A DNA stretch of 64,000 nucleotides from Aplectana chamaeleonis (taxonomy: Eukaryota; Nematoda; Chromadorea; Rhabditida; Cosmocercidae), in the NCBI GenBank assembly GCA_029168955.1, contig JAPDOI010001077.1, forward strand, positions 162,498 to 226,497, read 5' to 3'. The notes beneath the pieces are model-generated. The model saw nothing but the letters and a program-made list of their open reading frames with translations. It had not been told where the DNA came from and made no database searches. The position numbers and the translations under genes are program-made. Shown here one piece after another: positions 1-10,519 of the stretch; position 1 is the stretch's first letter, and every line of letters begins with the position of its first letter.

Positions 1-7
1 GGTAAGG

Positions 8-125
8 TATGTTATGTTATGTTATGCTATGTTATGTTATGTTATGTTATGTTATGTTATGTTATGTTATGTTATGTTATGTTATGTTATGTTATGTTAT
101 GTTATGTTAAGTTATATTATGTTAT
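8..125. repeat. TTATG pentanucleotide microsatellite
   Basis: About 23 near-perfect tandem copies of the 5-mer TTATG, with a single C variant near position 27 and decay after about 110. The open frame across it is a by-product of a 5-base repeat. It is not the nematode telomere repeat TTAGGC. Confidence 0.95.
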
Positions 126-179
126 AAATTCTCCTTTAAAATTCTGCAAATTTTTCATGCTTCAGTGTTTTTATAATGA

Positions 180-236
180 GTGTCCGAATGCGAATATCCG
201 CTTACGCAGTGGCGCGCGTGTCAAGCGGCCATCGCG
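180..236. repeat. Solo terminus of a GC-rich hairpin MITE (family G)
   Basis: The stretch starts GTGTCCGAATG and continues through CCGCTTACGC and GTGTCAAGCGGCC. The same ordered words occur at 14936-14978, 22333-22395 and 26926-26985. At 14.9 and 22.3 kb they form the arms of an inverted repeat. Here only one arm is visible, so this is a solo end or a truncated copy. Confidence 0.55.
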
Positions 237-319
237 TCATCTCTTTAACATTCAGCTCTCACGTAGTTCTCTTGCTGAGAGGGAACCACTCCGTCTTTTT
301 TTTTGCCTGTCGTGATAAA

Positions 320-470
320 AAAAAGTGTTGGCCGAGTATTCGTCGATTCGAATATTATTTGAATAATCATATATTCAAATAAGTGGATTATTCGGGTTCT
401 TCGAATAGTCTATTATTCAAATGAGTCGATTATTCAAAAAATTCGCTCACTCAAATAATCAATAAAACTA
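320..470. repeat. Degenerate ATTCGAATA-type AT-rich repeat
   Basis: Repeated variants of ATTCGAATA, TATTCAAATAA and CGATTATTC. The words resemble the 43-bp satellite of 20.8-25.1 kb (TCGAATATTCGA), but no regular period survives. A relic of that family is possible. Confidence 0.4.
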
Positions 471-2113
471 TTCGATGCAGCACTCTAGTGATAAGACAAG
501 GGCAGAAAGAGGAAGGAGAATCTATTCGCTCCCAGGAAGAGTTCTAAATCAGTACCACCTTCTGCCATACGCATATGTACCTAGGTTTCAGCATGTACTA
601 AAATACACTTGAAGGGGCTGTCAAAAACACATAAAAACTCTCAAGGTGATCAGTTTCTCCAATCGTTATCCAGGAAGTGAAATCTACACCGTTCCGGCCA
701 GAACTTGCCTATAATTGGCAAAAACGGGTTTCCGTCGAATTAGCCGCAAGAATTAGCGTACTGAAAAAAGTTCACCACAGTGGCAGATCAGGCCAGCCAA
801 GCCGGTTTACCCATTTTTCGGCATACATACATACAACAAATGTACATAAAGGTTGATTTATAGGAAATCATATGAGCGGCGCCTAGCTATTCATCTCCCT
901 TCCTGAATAGCCAATCAGGGTAACACGAGTAGTGAATTGTCTGAAGAAAGATGTCAAACTGCTTGAATCCTACTTTATACAACGAAAATCAAGCCTTTTT
1001 GGCTGATCGACTTTTTGATTTATCTGGTATTTCAACTTTTGGATGGATCAACTTTACGAATGATACGAAAATCACCCTTTTTTGATTGATCGATTTGAAC
1101 TTTTCGAATAATCGATCAGATCGATTTAGTCGATGTCGTCTTTTTTTTATTGGATGATGATTTGATAATTCGATTAAGACCAAGTATACATAGTACATAT
1201 ATTTATGTATGTATAATACTACTTACCTAACATGTGAAGGAAATGACATTTTCCGACCTAATACAGCATAGGAAATACTTGATTAGGTATCGTCGCGAAG
1301 AGAAGAGCGAGAGAGTAGTCATTAATCAGAAGTGACATGTCAGTATGAAAAGTGATGACGACAAACAGAGAAAAAATGGAGAGATGGATTTTTGCAGCAA
1401 GATGAGCAATGGTCAAGGAATAACTCTCATCAAACATTAAGATCTAGAAGGGAGCTGTGAATTTTATTTTGCGAAAGTTTACGCTTTTTTACCTAGACAC
1501 GTAAACATGAATTTATACCTTCAAATAGTCCACGCATAGGGAATTCACATATATCTCGTCTAGAAAATATTCTTTTCTGGGGGAAAAGAAAACTACTTTA
1601 TTGGCAGAAGCTAGCAGATTTCTCTTTAAATTTCAAAAAAAAACCTACTGATGTTAAGAGATCAAGCGGAAATCTAAGATTTTTGCCGGAATAAAACCGC
1701 TAAAAGATCAAATCTTGAGGAGGTTTTCCAGATTTCGCGGCGATTTGGTTAAAGGCACAGTTTGCAATAAAAACTTGTTGTGATATACTTTTGAGAAAGT
1801 AAATTTGGTCATCACAAAAGTGAAGTTAAGTGAAAAGTTGTAGAAAAAACGATCAGGTACAAGTTATTGATTGGTGTCCGCCCGCCCCCAATCATCGAAA
1901 TTTCTATAAATGCCTGTTTTCTCAACTTTTATTTTGCTTCTAGAGCAATTTCTGAGCACTTCTCGAAAGTAATGCCTACTTCAACAGCGAAATAAAATGC
2001 GGATAAACAAGCATTAATGGAAACCTCGTTAATTAGGGGGCCGGCGCACACCGGTTAGCCGTTATACCTTGTTTTCGAGCGTTTCCCCCCAATTTCCGGA
2101 TTTTTTCATCTAT
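471..2113. other. No gene recognised; AT-rich intergenic DNA
   Basis: No coding similarity, RNA gene or clear repeat boundary was seen. Positions 985-1150 are enriched in GATCGA and TTTTCG words but show no period. The short ORFs here are not supported by any motif. Confidence 0.6.
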
Positions 2114-2432
2114 TAGGTTGATGCAAAAGTTTCCTGACTTTTCACGACTTTGAATAAAAAACATTCATTTGAAGAACAAACAAGGCTCACCCAACAAATA
2201 ATTTCCATCATATTCAAGGATCCTTCGCTACCGATTGGGCAGATCATAGACTCTGGCTGTTTCGAGTCGAAGTATCCTTCTAGGGCCATTTTGACTTGGT
2301 CATCGTTAGTGAACTGTTTTCCATCCAGGAAGTGCTGCATCGAGCGGGACAGATGATAGTCGGAAGGACCAAGATATGGGCTATGTGGAGGGTGAGCAAG
2401 AGCTTCTCCATCCAGATCCAGCAGTTTCTGTC
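2113..2432 (-). pseudogene. Mariner transposase, inverted C-terminal fragment (left arm)
   Basis: Read on the minus strand, this arm gives FLDGKQFTNDDQVKMALEG and YFDSKQPES, the same C-terminal segment as the right arm, then runs through the terminal repeat. Upstream on the minus strand (up to about 2432) the nucleotide match to the right arm continues through the Asp-containing region, with small indels. The left arm is missing the residues matching FYGSGM. Confidence 0.8.
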
Positions 2433-2813
2433 GGGTTATCCGAAATAAGTGTGGACGAGCACAGTCGTGAAGAATGCGAACAGAAACTGCTGGACCTGGG
2501 CTGGGAAGTTCTTCGTCACCCTCCTTATAGCACAGATCTTGCCCCTTCCGACTACCATCTGTTCCGCTCGATGCAGCTCTTCTTGGATGGAAAACAGTTC
2601 ACTAACGATGACGAAGTCAAAAAGGCCTTAGAAGAATTTTTTGACTCGAAACAGCCAGAGTTCTACGGGTCGGGAATGATGATCTGCCCAATCGGTGGCG
2701 AAGAATCCTTGAGTGTGATAGAAATTATTTTGTTGGGTGAGCCTTGTTTGTTTTAGAAATAAATGATTTTTATTCAAAGTCGTGGAAAGTCCGCAAACTT
2801 TTGCATCAACCTA
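2114..2813. mobile_element. Mariner-derived foldback element with TA target duplication
   Basis: The element (2116-2811) is bounded by TA on each side and by terminal inverted repeats starting GGTTGATGCAAAAGTTT. The inversion runs far beyond the termini: 2116 to about 2432 is an inverted, diverged copy of about 2484-2811. Both arms are the 3' portion of a mariner transposase gene plus its 3' terminus, so the element has two 3' ends and no 5' end. At about 700 bp it is half the usual 1.3 kb. It could fold into a near full-length hairpin and was probably moved by a mariner transposase supplied elsewhere. Confidence 0.85.
2376..2756 (+). pseudogene. Mariner transposase, C-terminal fragment (right arm)
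   Basis: The 126-residue frame contains PPYSTDLAPSDYHLFRSM, the mariner signature around the third catalytic Asp (DD34D family, YSPDLAPSDYHLF-like), followed by LFLDGKQFTNDDEVKKALEE and FFDSKQPEFY. The N-terminal DNA-binding domain and the first two catalytic Asp residues are absent. The first 30 or so residues come from the hairpin centre and are not mariner. The stop at 2756 lies just before the terminal repeat. It cannot encode an active enzyme. Confidence 0.85.
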
Positions 2814-3990
2814 ATATTTTTACCTCTGTTATGGCCAAACATTCTCACGAAAAGAGGACGAAAGTCGTTTTTTATCGCAAACCCTGCCTTTAAGAAACTC
2901 GTGGGCTCCAAGGAATTCTGAGAAAAAATTGATTGAGCAAAGAAGATCCAGTTTCTTAGAAAAATTCTAGAAGTTTCATGAAATTTCCTTATCATTTTTA
3001 TGTACGAGAATCTGAAACCCTTTTTTTTCGAAGCATGTTCTGAGGACAAAAAAAAATCAATCACCGAAGCTGTAATTACATATTTTCAGAAAGTGTACTC
3101 TGAACAATATTGAGAATTTCGATATTGATCGATATTGAGAAATTAAGCATTTTGATTGGTTTTGCAAAAAAAGACTATCGAGGAGAAGCTTCATTTGACG
3201 AGATTCCTATGAGATTTCCAGCCATATTGCTCGCAAGCGCGGAGATATCGAGGTGATAGAGCGGAATATTTCTACCTGAGTATTAGAAGAATGTCAGTTG
3301 ACAGGTGTTGCAGATCAGCACGAGAAAGTGTCGGTATACATTGAATAAACAGAAGTACAATAAATTCAGGTTTCAAAGAATAAATGACCAGCAATAGATG
3401 AAAAGTAAAATAAAAGAAAAAAATGGAAACCTGAAACAAACAGAAGCATATGCGACCACCACTTCAGCTACGTACATAACTCAAAAATTTATGCGATGTC
3501 AATTTTTATAATCCTCTTAGATGTGCCTCACCACAGGCAGACTGCAAAAATTGAATAATAAACATAAAGTCGATGAGTATGTGTGTATGCACAGGTACAC
3601 AAAAAGACGGAGATTTTGTTGAAATTCTTAAGAGATTAAAATTATATATAACAAAATACGAGTGAAAATTGAATTATAGTCTACATTAATATTATGCCAT
3701 CAAAATGAGTCCAAATAAATAAATGAGATTAGCTTGAACTTGAAACAAAAAAGTCTGTTTGTATAGAATAATGATAAGACAGAATAAAAAACTTTGGAAA
3801 TTATAGAAAGCCGAATAATAATTCTAAATCCAAGTCTAACGTGAACGTCATATATTCTTCAGTGAAAGATACGTAAAACAAAACGTATCTGTCAATTAAA
3901 ATAGCATTCGAAAGATACAAAGAATGAAGACATATGTACAAAAAATTAAAACACTCCAGCAATTATTATCAGAATATAAAAATTGTCAAA
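2814..3990. other. No gene recognised; AT-rich DNA
   Basis: No domain, RNA or transposon end was recognised. From about 3350 the composition becomes strongly A-rich and grades into the degenerate satellite downstream. Confidence 0.5.
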
Positions 3991-4700
3991 ACAGAATGAA
4001 GTTATTCTTCATTCTGTGAGAAAAGAGAAAAATTAACTCGAAAAAAGGAAAAAAATAAGGATGTATGTGGTATTTAATTTAGCGGAAGAGTAAAATAAAA
4101 AAAAACTATGAGAAATTATATAACTATAAATTTCAAAAAAACATGCGTGAAATCAGGGAAAATAACATGTTATTCAATACAGCTGAAAAATAAATTATAA
4201 TAATTATGCACCATGAATCGAAAAAAGAATCAACATGAACTTGAGAAACTTATATAATCATAAATTCCTAAAAATTTATACGTACCACCAAAGACAAACG
4301 CACGATATTTAATACAGCAAAGAAACAGCAACTATATAAACTGTGAAGTAAAATAGAAAATAGACAAGAACTAGGAAAACTAATATAGTTTCAAACGTCA
4401 GGAAAAATATATGTGACTTCAAAAAAAAATTGCAAGATATTTAATACAGCGGGAAAAAGATATAAAATAAACATAAACTACGAAATAAAAATGAAGCAAA
4501 TATAAAACTTCGAGAAATAATATAAATCTGAAATTCTGTGAAAAAACATGCATTAGATCAAGGAAAATGCACCGTATTTCATTCGACGGAAAAATATAAA
4601 CTATGAAAAATACATGGAAACGATACATGCAGGTGGACCAAAAACCTTTAATACATAGGAAACGCTCTGAAAATTGAAAAATGTACGAGTGAAAATTGGG
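3990..4700. repeat. Diverged AT-rich satellite, period roughly 130 bp
   Basis: A recurring landmark, TATTTAATACAGC or a close variant, occurs near 4070, 4170, 4307, 4437 and 4573. It is followed each time by AAAAATATAAA-like DNA and a block resembling GAAACTTATATAATCATAAA. Spacings are about 104, 137, 130 and 136 bp. The copies have diverged heavily, so both boundaries are approximate. Confidence 0.5.
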
Positions 4701-6150
4701 ATCTTTCGGAAGGAATATTTTTAATAGATAAAATGGATACGAAATAATTCGTTCTTCTCGAAAAAATACATTTTCATGATCGGGAACTTGATGAAAAATT
4801 TAGACGAATCCCAGACAGACGCAATAAACGTGTATGAGAAACCTTGGCTGAGTTCAAATCACTGATTGGCCCGGACGTCGGCGTTTTTTCACTATTCAAT
4901 CTGGAACCGGTTTGCAACATCGTCCGGATGATTGATGGTCTGACCACTGCGGCCACTACGAGGAGAAACTCTCAACGAGGCGCTGAGATTACACACATAG
5001 AGGAGGTTGGCTAATCGGCTTGACGTAAAAAATCGTACGATTCTGGGATGAAATTAGGCATGGCATAGGCCCCGGACGGCTGCAGCCATACAACAGCAGC
5101 AGCCAGCCAGTCACCTTCCGCTGGTTGTTATGACCACCGACGACAAACAAACGTCTGCCTAGCCGGGTGGTTGACGTCCAAGGTGCTACATTTAGCCCTA
5201 TATTTATCCACTTTTCTCAATATTTCATCCAACATGACTGCATGGCACGTGATTTTGATGATGTTTGCCCAGGTGTGTGTAAAAACGATCATGGGCAAAT
5301 GGGTCGTAAAATTGAGGCAAATGTTGCCTCCAGGAATCTAATTAATGCAGAAAAGACGTGGGCATGGGAATCTAATTGAAAACTGAAAACAATCAAGAGA
5401 ACGTCACCTTACTGCTGCTGGGAAATCTTTATGGTATTTTATTGACGAAATAAATAGTTGAGCATGAATAATTGGAGGTGTGGAGAACAGTAAAGTGAAT
5501 GCATTTTTAGGAAACAACCATTAAAGAACGGTTCTTTGACAAAAGAGAAGTACAAATAGTTACCCAGAAGTACACTACCGCTCATAGGATTTCTTCAGAC
5601 GGCAAGTAGGGACGAATTTTCGCGTATTTAGCTACTCTGCTGATAACTTTCTTCGAAATCAACTGTTTTCAGACTTGAAAACTTAGCCGGGAATAGAGTA
5701 TTTCACCGAATAATATCGATTCTTCAATTAACTCTTATATTTTCCTAGAGCTCCCCTCATGTGTTAAAACAAGCGCTGTTGAAACCATTCCGATCATGAA
5801 GAGAAAACTGGATTTATTCTGAAAAATCGATATTATTCGTTTCATATACTCTAGCCGGGAATAAAAATTAAATGAAAATGATCGATATGTCATCTCCAGA
5901 TCGCTATACAGTACATACAGCGCTGTGCAGCTGCATACTGTATTTACATGGTGCATGACAAACTAAAACATTTTCCCCGAACTTCTCTGTTTGAACTGAA
6001 CTCCTAGCCATACCGCTGGACGGCCCTTCTCACCTGGACCTTAAATTACTTTTCAGGTGAGAAAAAAATTGTTTGAAAGTGATTTTCGAAAAAAAGGACG
6101 CTAAAGAACCGAAAACGCTGCCTCGCGCGCGTTCATATTGATCTGCAACT
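4701..6150. other. No gene recognised
   Basis: Mixed-composition DNA without recognisable domains, terminal repeats or RNA signatures. A small CAGCAGCAGCCAGCCAG stretch lies near 5090. The short ORFs (60-73 codons) show no motif. Confidence 0.5.
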
Positions 6151-6205
6151 AATCGCGTTGCTTTGACTTACTTTGACTTAATCGGTTGGCTTTCGCCTGA
6201 CGCGG

Positions 6206-6445
6206 TCACTCCGCATCTTCACCGAGGTGTGCCGTCCTAGTAGTCAGCCGTGTCCATTTTTCACGGTCTTCAGCCACAATTTGAACACATTCCATCCAGC
6301 TGTCACTATTCCATTTCCTGCGAAACGAAACATCGCGCCTGAGCTGTCTTTCGATGCCGAGTGACTTTAAATCCTCTTTAACCACATCCGTCCAGAACTT
6401 TCGCCTACGCCCAGGTGGCCGTTTCCAGACAGGATTTGGAAGCAT
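6206..6445 (-). pseudogene. RTE C-terminal domain
   Basis: It encodes NPVWKRPPGRRRKFWTDV, then VVKEDLKSLG, WNSDSWMECVQ and AEDREKWTRL, ending TAHLGEDAE. The basic segment, the WxxxV-KEDL block and the DRExW-R-L block are arranged like the C-terminal tail of vertebrate BovB-type RTE proteins. It ends about 40 bp before the TAAGTCAAAG tail. Confidence 0.8.
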
Positions 6446-7163
6446 TTTTAAAGCGTGTTGTACGAGACGATCCGGCGTTCTTCTTAGTATATGCCCGAGC
6501 AGTCGAAAGTCGACTTTCCATTGCTGCTTGAGATGGCGTTAGGAGATGCTGGCACCTCCCTCGTGTCAAGCGTTGATGTACTGCGTCGATTTCGTTGTAA
6601 AGGTCTTCGTTATGGCATACACGCGGCCAGAAATATCCAAGCAAACGCCTAAAAAGCTTCCTCTCCGTGCAATCCAACCTTTCCATCTGCGTTTTCGGTG
6701 CTGCCCACGTCTCCGATCCGTACATCATGATAGGGCGAATAGCGGATAGGTAGACGCGCAACTTGACTTCCTTCGCGATGGTGGTAGACCACAAACACTT
6801 GGTTAGAGAATTGAATGCAGACGTAGCTTTCGCACATCGTTGTCGAATATCCGCTGCATAACTACCATCGTTCTTCAGCAAACAGCCCAAATAACAGAAA
6901 TCGTCCACCAGTTCGATACGTTGTCCGTCCACACAAACTCCAGTTGAAGGCCTCTGAGAGACCCACATCTGCTTGCATTTGTCGGGACGAAGACGAAGTC
7001 CATAGGCTGCGGCATACTTCGAAACGAGGTTCACAATCCTTTGCAGTTTTGCGTTGTTTTCAGCGAATAACACAATGTCGTCGGCGTACTCCAGGTCGAC
7101 AAGGGAGCGTCCTGATGGTGTTAGGATCACATCCGCAGGAAACTGTTCTGCAACTCTACGCAT
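6405..7163 (-). pseudogene. RTE reverse transcriptase, YADD and thumb
   Basis: Residues 24-33 read LEYADDIVLF, the catalytic motif C (YADD near 7085-7075). CYLGCLLKNDGSYAADIRQR and MMYGSETWA follow, typical of the thumb of RTE-like enzymes. The last 45 or so residues are out of frame: a frameshift near 6520 moves the conserved reading (LLGHILRRTPDRLV) into the next frame. The YADD residues are intact, but the upstream lesions exclude activity. Confidence 0.9.
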
Positions 7164-7216
7164 GATGTCATCAACGGCGAAGTTGAAAAGAAAAGGTCCT
7201 GCAACGGCTCCTTGCC

Positions 7217-7540
7217 TTACCCTGTTTTAATCTCGAAAGCTGACGTAAATCCGACAGGTGTACGAACTGCTGCTGTTGTTCCTTTGTTCATGTCCTCGAT
7301 TAACCGAACATACTTTTCCGGGACTCCATCTGCTCGCAGAGCATTGAGCAATCGATCACGATGAGGAGAGTCGAACGCGGCTTCAAAGTCCAAAAAAGCA
7401 AGCTGTAATGGCTTCGAAAACCGCTGCCACGATTCAATTACTCTTCTCACGACAAACACTTGGTCGATGGTCGATCTTCCAGGTCGAAAACCGGCTTGCT
7501 CATCTCTGGTCGTTCCTTCACGATGTTTGATAAGTCGCAC
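7217..7540 (-). pseudogene. RTE reverse transcriptase, palm motif A part
   Basis: It contains DEQAGFRPGRSTIDQVF followed by AFLDFEAAFDSPHRDRL, which is motif A with its catalytic Asp. The frame ends at TAA just after KTG. Loss of one G from a G-run near 7217 explains this: the next frame continues VRQGAVAGPFLFN, which is motif B. It lies between the fingers piece and the YADD piece, in the correct order. Confidence 0.88.
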
Positions 7541-7552
7541 GAGAATGATACG

Positions 7553-8098
7553 TTATAAAACCTTGTACATGACACGAAGTAGAGAGATTCCTCTGTAGTT
7601 CTTAGGATCCGTGACGGATAGCTTCTTGTGAAGAGGTACGATGATCGCATGTCTCCACGAATCGGGTATCCTTTCGCTCATCCATATGGCACGGATGATG
7701 TTGGTCATTTCACGAATCCCAGACGGAGGAAGAGCTTTCAGCATTTCAGCAGTGATGTTGTCATCTCCACCTGCCTTTCCATTCTTCATTTTCCGGACAC
7801 AATCCAAAACTTCAGACTCAGTCGGCGGTTCCTCACTGACATCGTAATGTGCTCTCTGAACATGCGGGAGCTCAGGTACTGATGGCGCTGGACGATTCAG
7901 TAGTGAACTGAAGTAATCCTTCCATATTGGCAGCGTCGCATCACCAACTGCAACTCCATTGGTAGTGTTCAAGACAGGAGAACATCTCTTCATCTTCCCG
8001 CTATACTGTCGCAGCAACGTGTAGGCTTTCTTCGGATTCTTCTCCTCCCAAGCCTTCTCGAACTCCTTAGCTCTACACGTCCACTCGTTCGCGGTCAC
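7553..8098 (-). pseudogene. RTE reverse transcriptase, N-terminal (fingers) part
   Basis: The 181-residue piece includes VRKMKNGKAGGDDNITAEML, IPDSWRHAIIVPLHKK and DPKNYRGISLL, in the order seen in the fingers region of non-LTR reverse transcriptases. An in-frame TAA at 7553-7555 interrupts the sequence. The same frame reopens at once with RLIKHR and then AGFRPGRST, so the lesion is a nonsense substitution rather than a real terminus. The start given is not a native start; the native frame runs in from the linker. Confidence 0.88.
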
Positions 8099-8486
8099 TT
8101 CGAAGCTGCCGACGCAACTTCCTCCTCAGACGCTTCTCCTCCACGAAGTTTCCTGCAGTTCGGAGAGCACATACTCTGTTGTAGGTAGATGTTGTTTCTT
8201 CTGAGACGTAGGCGAACTTCTTCTTAGGCTGTACAACCGGGAGTGCCTCTTTCAAAGCGTCCTGGATGCACTTGACAAAAGAATCCGCGTCGCAAAGTTT
8301 CTTCTTAGTCCGTACTCCGATGTGAATAGAAATGCGTTGTCGGAAATTCCTTCTGCACTCTTCATCTCTGAGACTTGTCATGTCAATCCTCTGGAGAGGC
8401 TGAGCCCCTCGCTTCCTCTTATGAATCCTCGCAGTGAAGTTCAACAGAACAGGACGGTGATCCGAATCGAATGCGACATCCCACAC
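8073..8486 (-). pseudogene. RTE endonuclease C-terminus and linker
   Basis: It begins WDVAFDSDHRPVLLNF; the SDHRP box is the final catalytic motif of AP-type endonucleases. It is followed by a basic linker (RKRG, KKK, RLRRKLRRQLR) leading to the reverse transcriptase. It is a different frame from the upstream endonuclease piece, with the shift near 8545, and it is frameshifted again near 8090 relative to the next piece. Confidence 0.85.
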
Positions 8487-8538
8487 AGCTCTAGATCTTC
8501 GAATGTCCGATACTGGAATATTCCTCGTCAGGACATAG

Positions 8539-9228
8539 TCAAGCTGTCAGTTTCAAAGTTGTCATCTTCCGCTTCCGCTGCTCTTCTGGAGATAGCCGGG
8601 TTGGTCCCTGCCACGTAAGCTGATGGCGGCGATGATTCCTCTTGAATGTCGATGCAATAATCAGACCACTGCGTTCACAAAAGTCGACAAGGCGGTAGCC
8701 ATTGTCCAATGTTTGCTCCACTGGGTAGAACCATTTACCGAGTACTTCGGATTCCTGATCAAGTCCCATCTTCGCATTTGCGTCAATCCCCACGACAACA
8801 GCATGTTGACAAGGTATCCTGGCCAGCAACGTATTGAGTTCCTCATAAAACGCATCCTTCGAATTGTCTTCGGCGGTTTCAGTGGGCGCATGAGCACTCA
8901 CTATCCACAGATTGAATCCTCTGTGATCCCGCAGTCGTACGAATGCATTCCGACACGACGTTGAGCCGAACTCCTTGACCATACCATTGAAATCCTTCCT
9001 TACAGCTATTGCACAGCCTCCCACTCTCCTATCGTCAGCGTTACCGCAGTAGATGGTGTACTCTCCGACGCTGATGACGGGTCTATCCTTGAGGCGGGTT
9101 TCCTGCAAAGCAGCAAACGGTGCATGGAAATAGCTCAGAAGTCTGGATAGCGCAGTTTTTTGGATATCACTCGACAGCGATCGACAGTTCAGGGTGGCGA
9201 AATTGTGGCTTGTGGCCAAAGACTCCAT
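8539..9228 (-). pseudogene. RTE endonuclease domain, N-terminal part
   Basis: Residues 1-229 carry the AP-endonuclease signature: ATLNCRSL near the start, LQETRLKD with the metal-binding Glu, IVSAHAPTE, and VVGIDANAKMG with the Asp/Asn pair, then RRHQLTWQGP near the end. The enzyme nicks the target DNA for target-primed reverse transcription. The frame ends at a TGA caused by a one-base insertion near 8545. Shifting frame there continues directly into the downstream piece with the SDHRPV motif. The Met at 9228 is a plausible native start because it lies just before the endonuclease fold. Confidence 0.9.
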
Positions 9229-9454
9229 GACTCTCTAGGTACGGATCCTAAGGTGTTATGGACCAGAGGCCTTAGTGTGCCGGACGGCGACACCTTTATG
9301 CAATGTGCGGGATACTTTCGCGATATAGTTGTGCACGCTATATCGCTCGAACGTTCCCTGTGTACACTCAAACGTCTGCTGGGTTCAGTAGAAGCAGGGG
9401 CACCAACGAGCAGGTACCAACAGACTTGTATACACACCCCCATCGCGTTGCTTT

Positions 9455-10233
9455 AAAATGTATTATGGATGTTTGGTGGACCACACCAAATGTAGAGTTC
9501 ACGTAATAATTTTAGTCTGATGAATGGACAGGGCAGCGACGGTAGATTAGCGCGCGCGCGATTGGAACTCCATATTCGCGCAAAAACGCGCGAATAGGCC
9601 TGTGATGCCGCCAACACCGCACCGCCAGCCGCCTGGTTCATGCGTCAGACTAAATCGAAAACGGAAACCATATGTACTCTTCGGGACCCCGGTTTAAAGG
9701 GGTTTTCGAGATAGAGTTATTGAGGCATTTAGGCTTCATTATTGACAAATTTTACCCAACAATACAGTGTTATGAAGCCTAAAGCAGAGTGTCTTAAAAA
9801 TCATCTTAAAGGCAGTGTTCTAGATAAAAAACCGTATTCTAGTATTCGAAGTTTTTGAGAAGGCAGGTTCACAAAGTAGAGTTTAAAAGGGAAAAGTACC
9901 CATTACCTTCTTTAATATTGGAGAAATAACTGTTTAAGAGGACCTCTTGTTTATTTAATTGTGCCTGTTCGCGTCTGTTGCTCACTGCGGACAAAACATC
10001 GAACCATACGTCGGAAAATTCTTTGCGCTTTGAAATTCTTGAGAAGTGACTTCATTTGCTGTTTCGTGTACCCCAAAAACTCTTAAAAAACAACGAAATA
10101 CAGTCCACGGCAGGGGAAAAGAGCGGTGGTGTGGTTGCGTATTTTCACCAAGCACACTGTAGCCACGGCTGACTCGGCTGCGAGTTCGCCATTAATCAAT
10201 GAAAAAACAGATGATAATTATTCTTCTAGATTA
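9455..10233. other. No gene; one solo F1-type transposon end
   Basis: A TTAA at 9806-9809 followed by AGGCAGTGTTC marks a solo terminus of the TTAA-AGGCA superfamily (class F1); no partner end is visible downstream. A short CG-rich hairpin ATTCGCG/CGCGAAT lies near 9572-9594. Nothing else was recognised. Confidence 0.5.
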
Positions 10234-10519
10234 TATACTCTGTTTATCTTAAATTGCACCAAACACGGTCCGCCAATAGTCCTCTGATTGGCCCGCTAGT
10301 ACCGCGGTGTACGTCTGCGACGCGTTCTCGGCAGACACGACGGCACAGTGGCAGGGTGGGTGGCCGAGTGACGACATTGACAAATCAATCGCTCTGCACA
10401 CCGGGTGCACACCCGGGTCTGCCGAGAACGCGTCGTGGACGTACACTACGGTACTAGCGGGCCAATTAGAGGACTATTGGCGGACCGTGTTTTCTGCAAT
10501 TCGAGATAAACAGAGTATA
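10234..10519. mobile_element. Foldback MITE of 282 bp with TA duplication
   Basis: The arms, about 10236-10340 and 10412-10517, are inverted copies beginning TACTCTGTTTATCT, and TA flanks both ends. The arms are over 90% similar and include CGACGCGTTCTCGGCAGAC on both sides. No coding capacity. The TA flank suggests mobilisation by a Tc1/mariner transposase. Confidence 0.8.

Larger units (their letters stand above)
6152..9454 (-). mobile_element. Full-length RTE-type LINE with 13-bp target duplication
   Basis: The insertion is flanked by the 13-bp direct repeat ATCGCGTTGCTTT at 6152-6164 and 9442-9454, which defines the element as about 6165-9441. Order on the minus strand is a 5' leader of about 210 bp, an AP-type endonuclease, a reverse transcriptase and a C-terminal domain. 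The 3' tail consists of two copies of TAAGTCAAAG in place of poly(A), as expected for RTE elements, which end in short tandem repeats. The reading frame is interrupted by one nonsense change and four frameshifts, so this copy is dead. The length of about 3.28 kb is typical for full-length RTE. Confidence 0.9.

Noticed and set aside
1..125. Telomeric repeat
   Set aside because: The unit is TTATG (5 bp), not the nematode telomere TTAGGC.
19..315. 98-codon open frame at the window start
   Set aside because: It is the translation of the TTATG microsatellite and following non-coding DNA.
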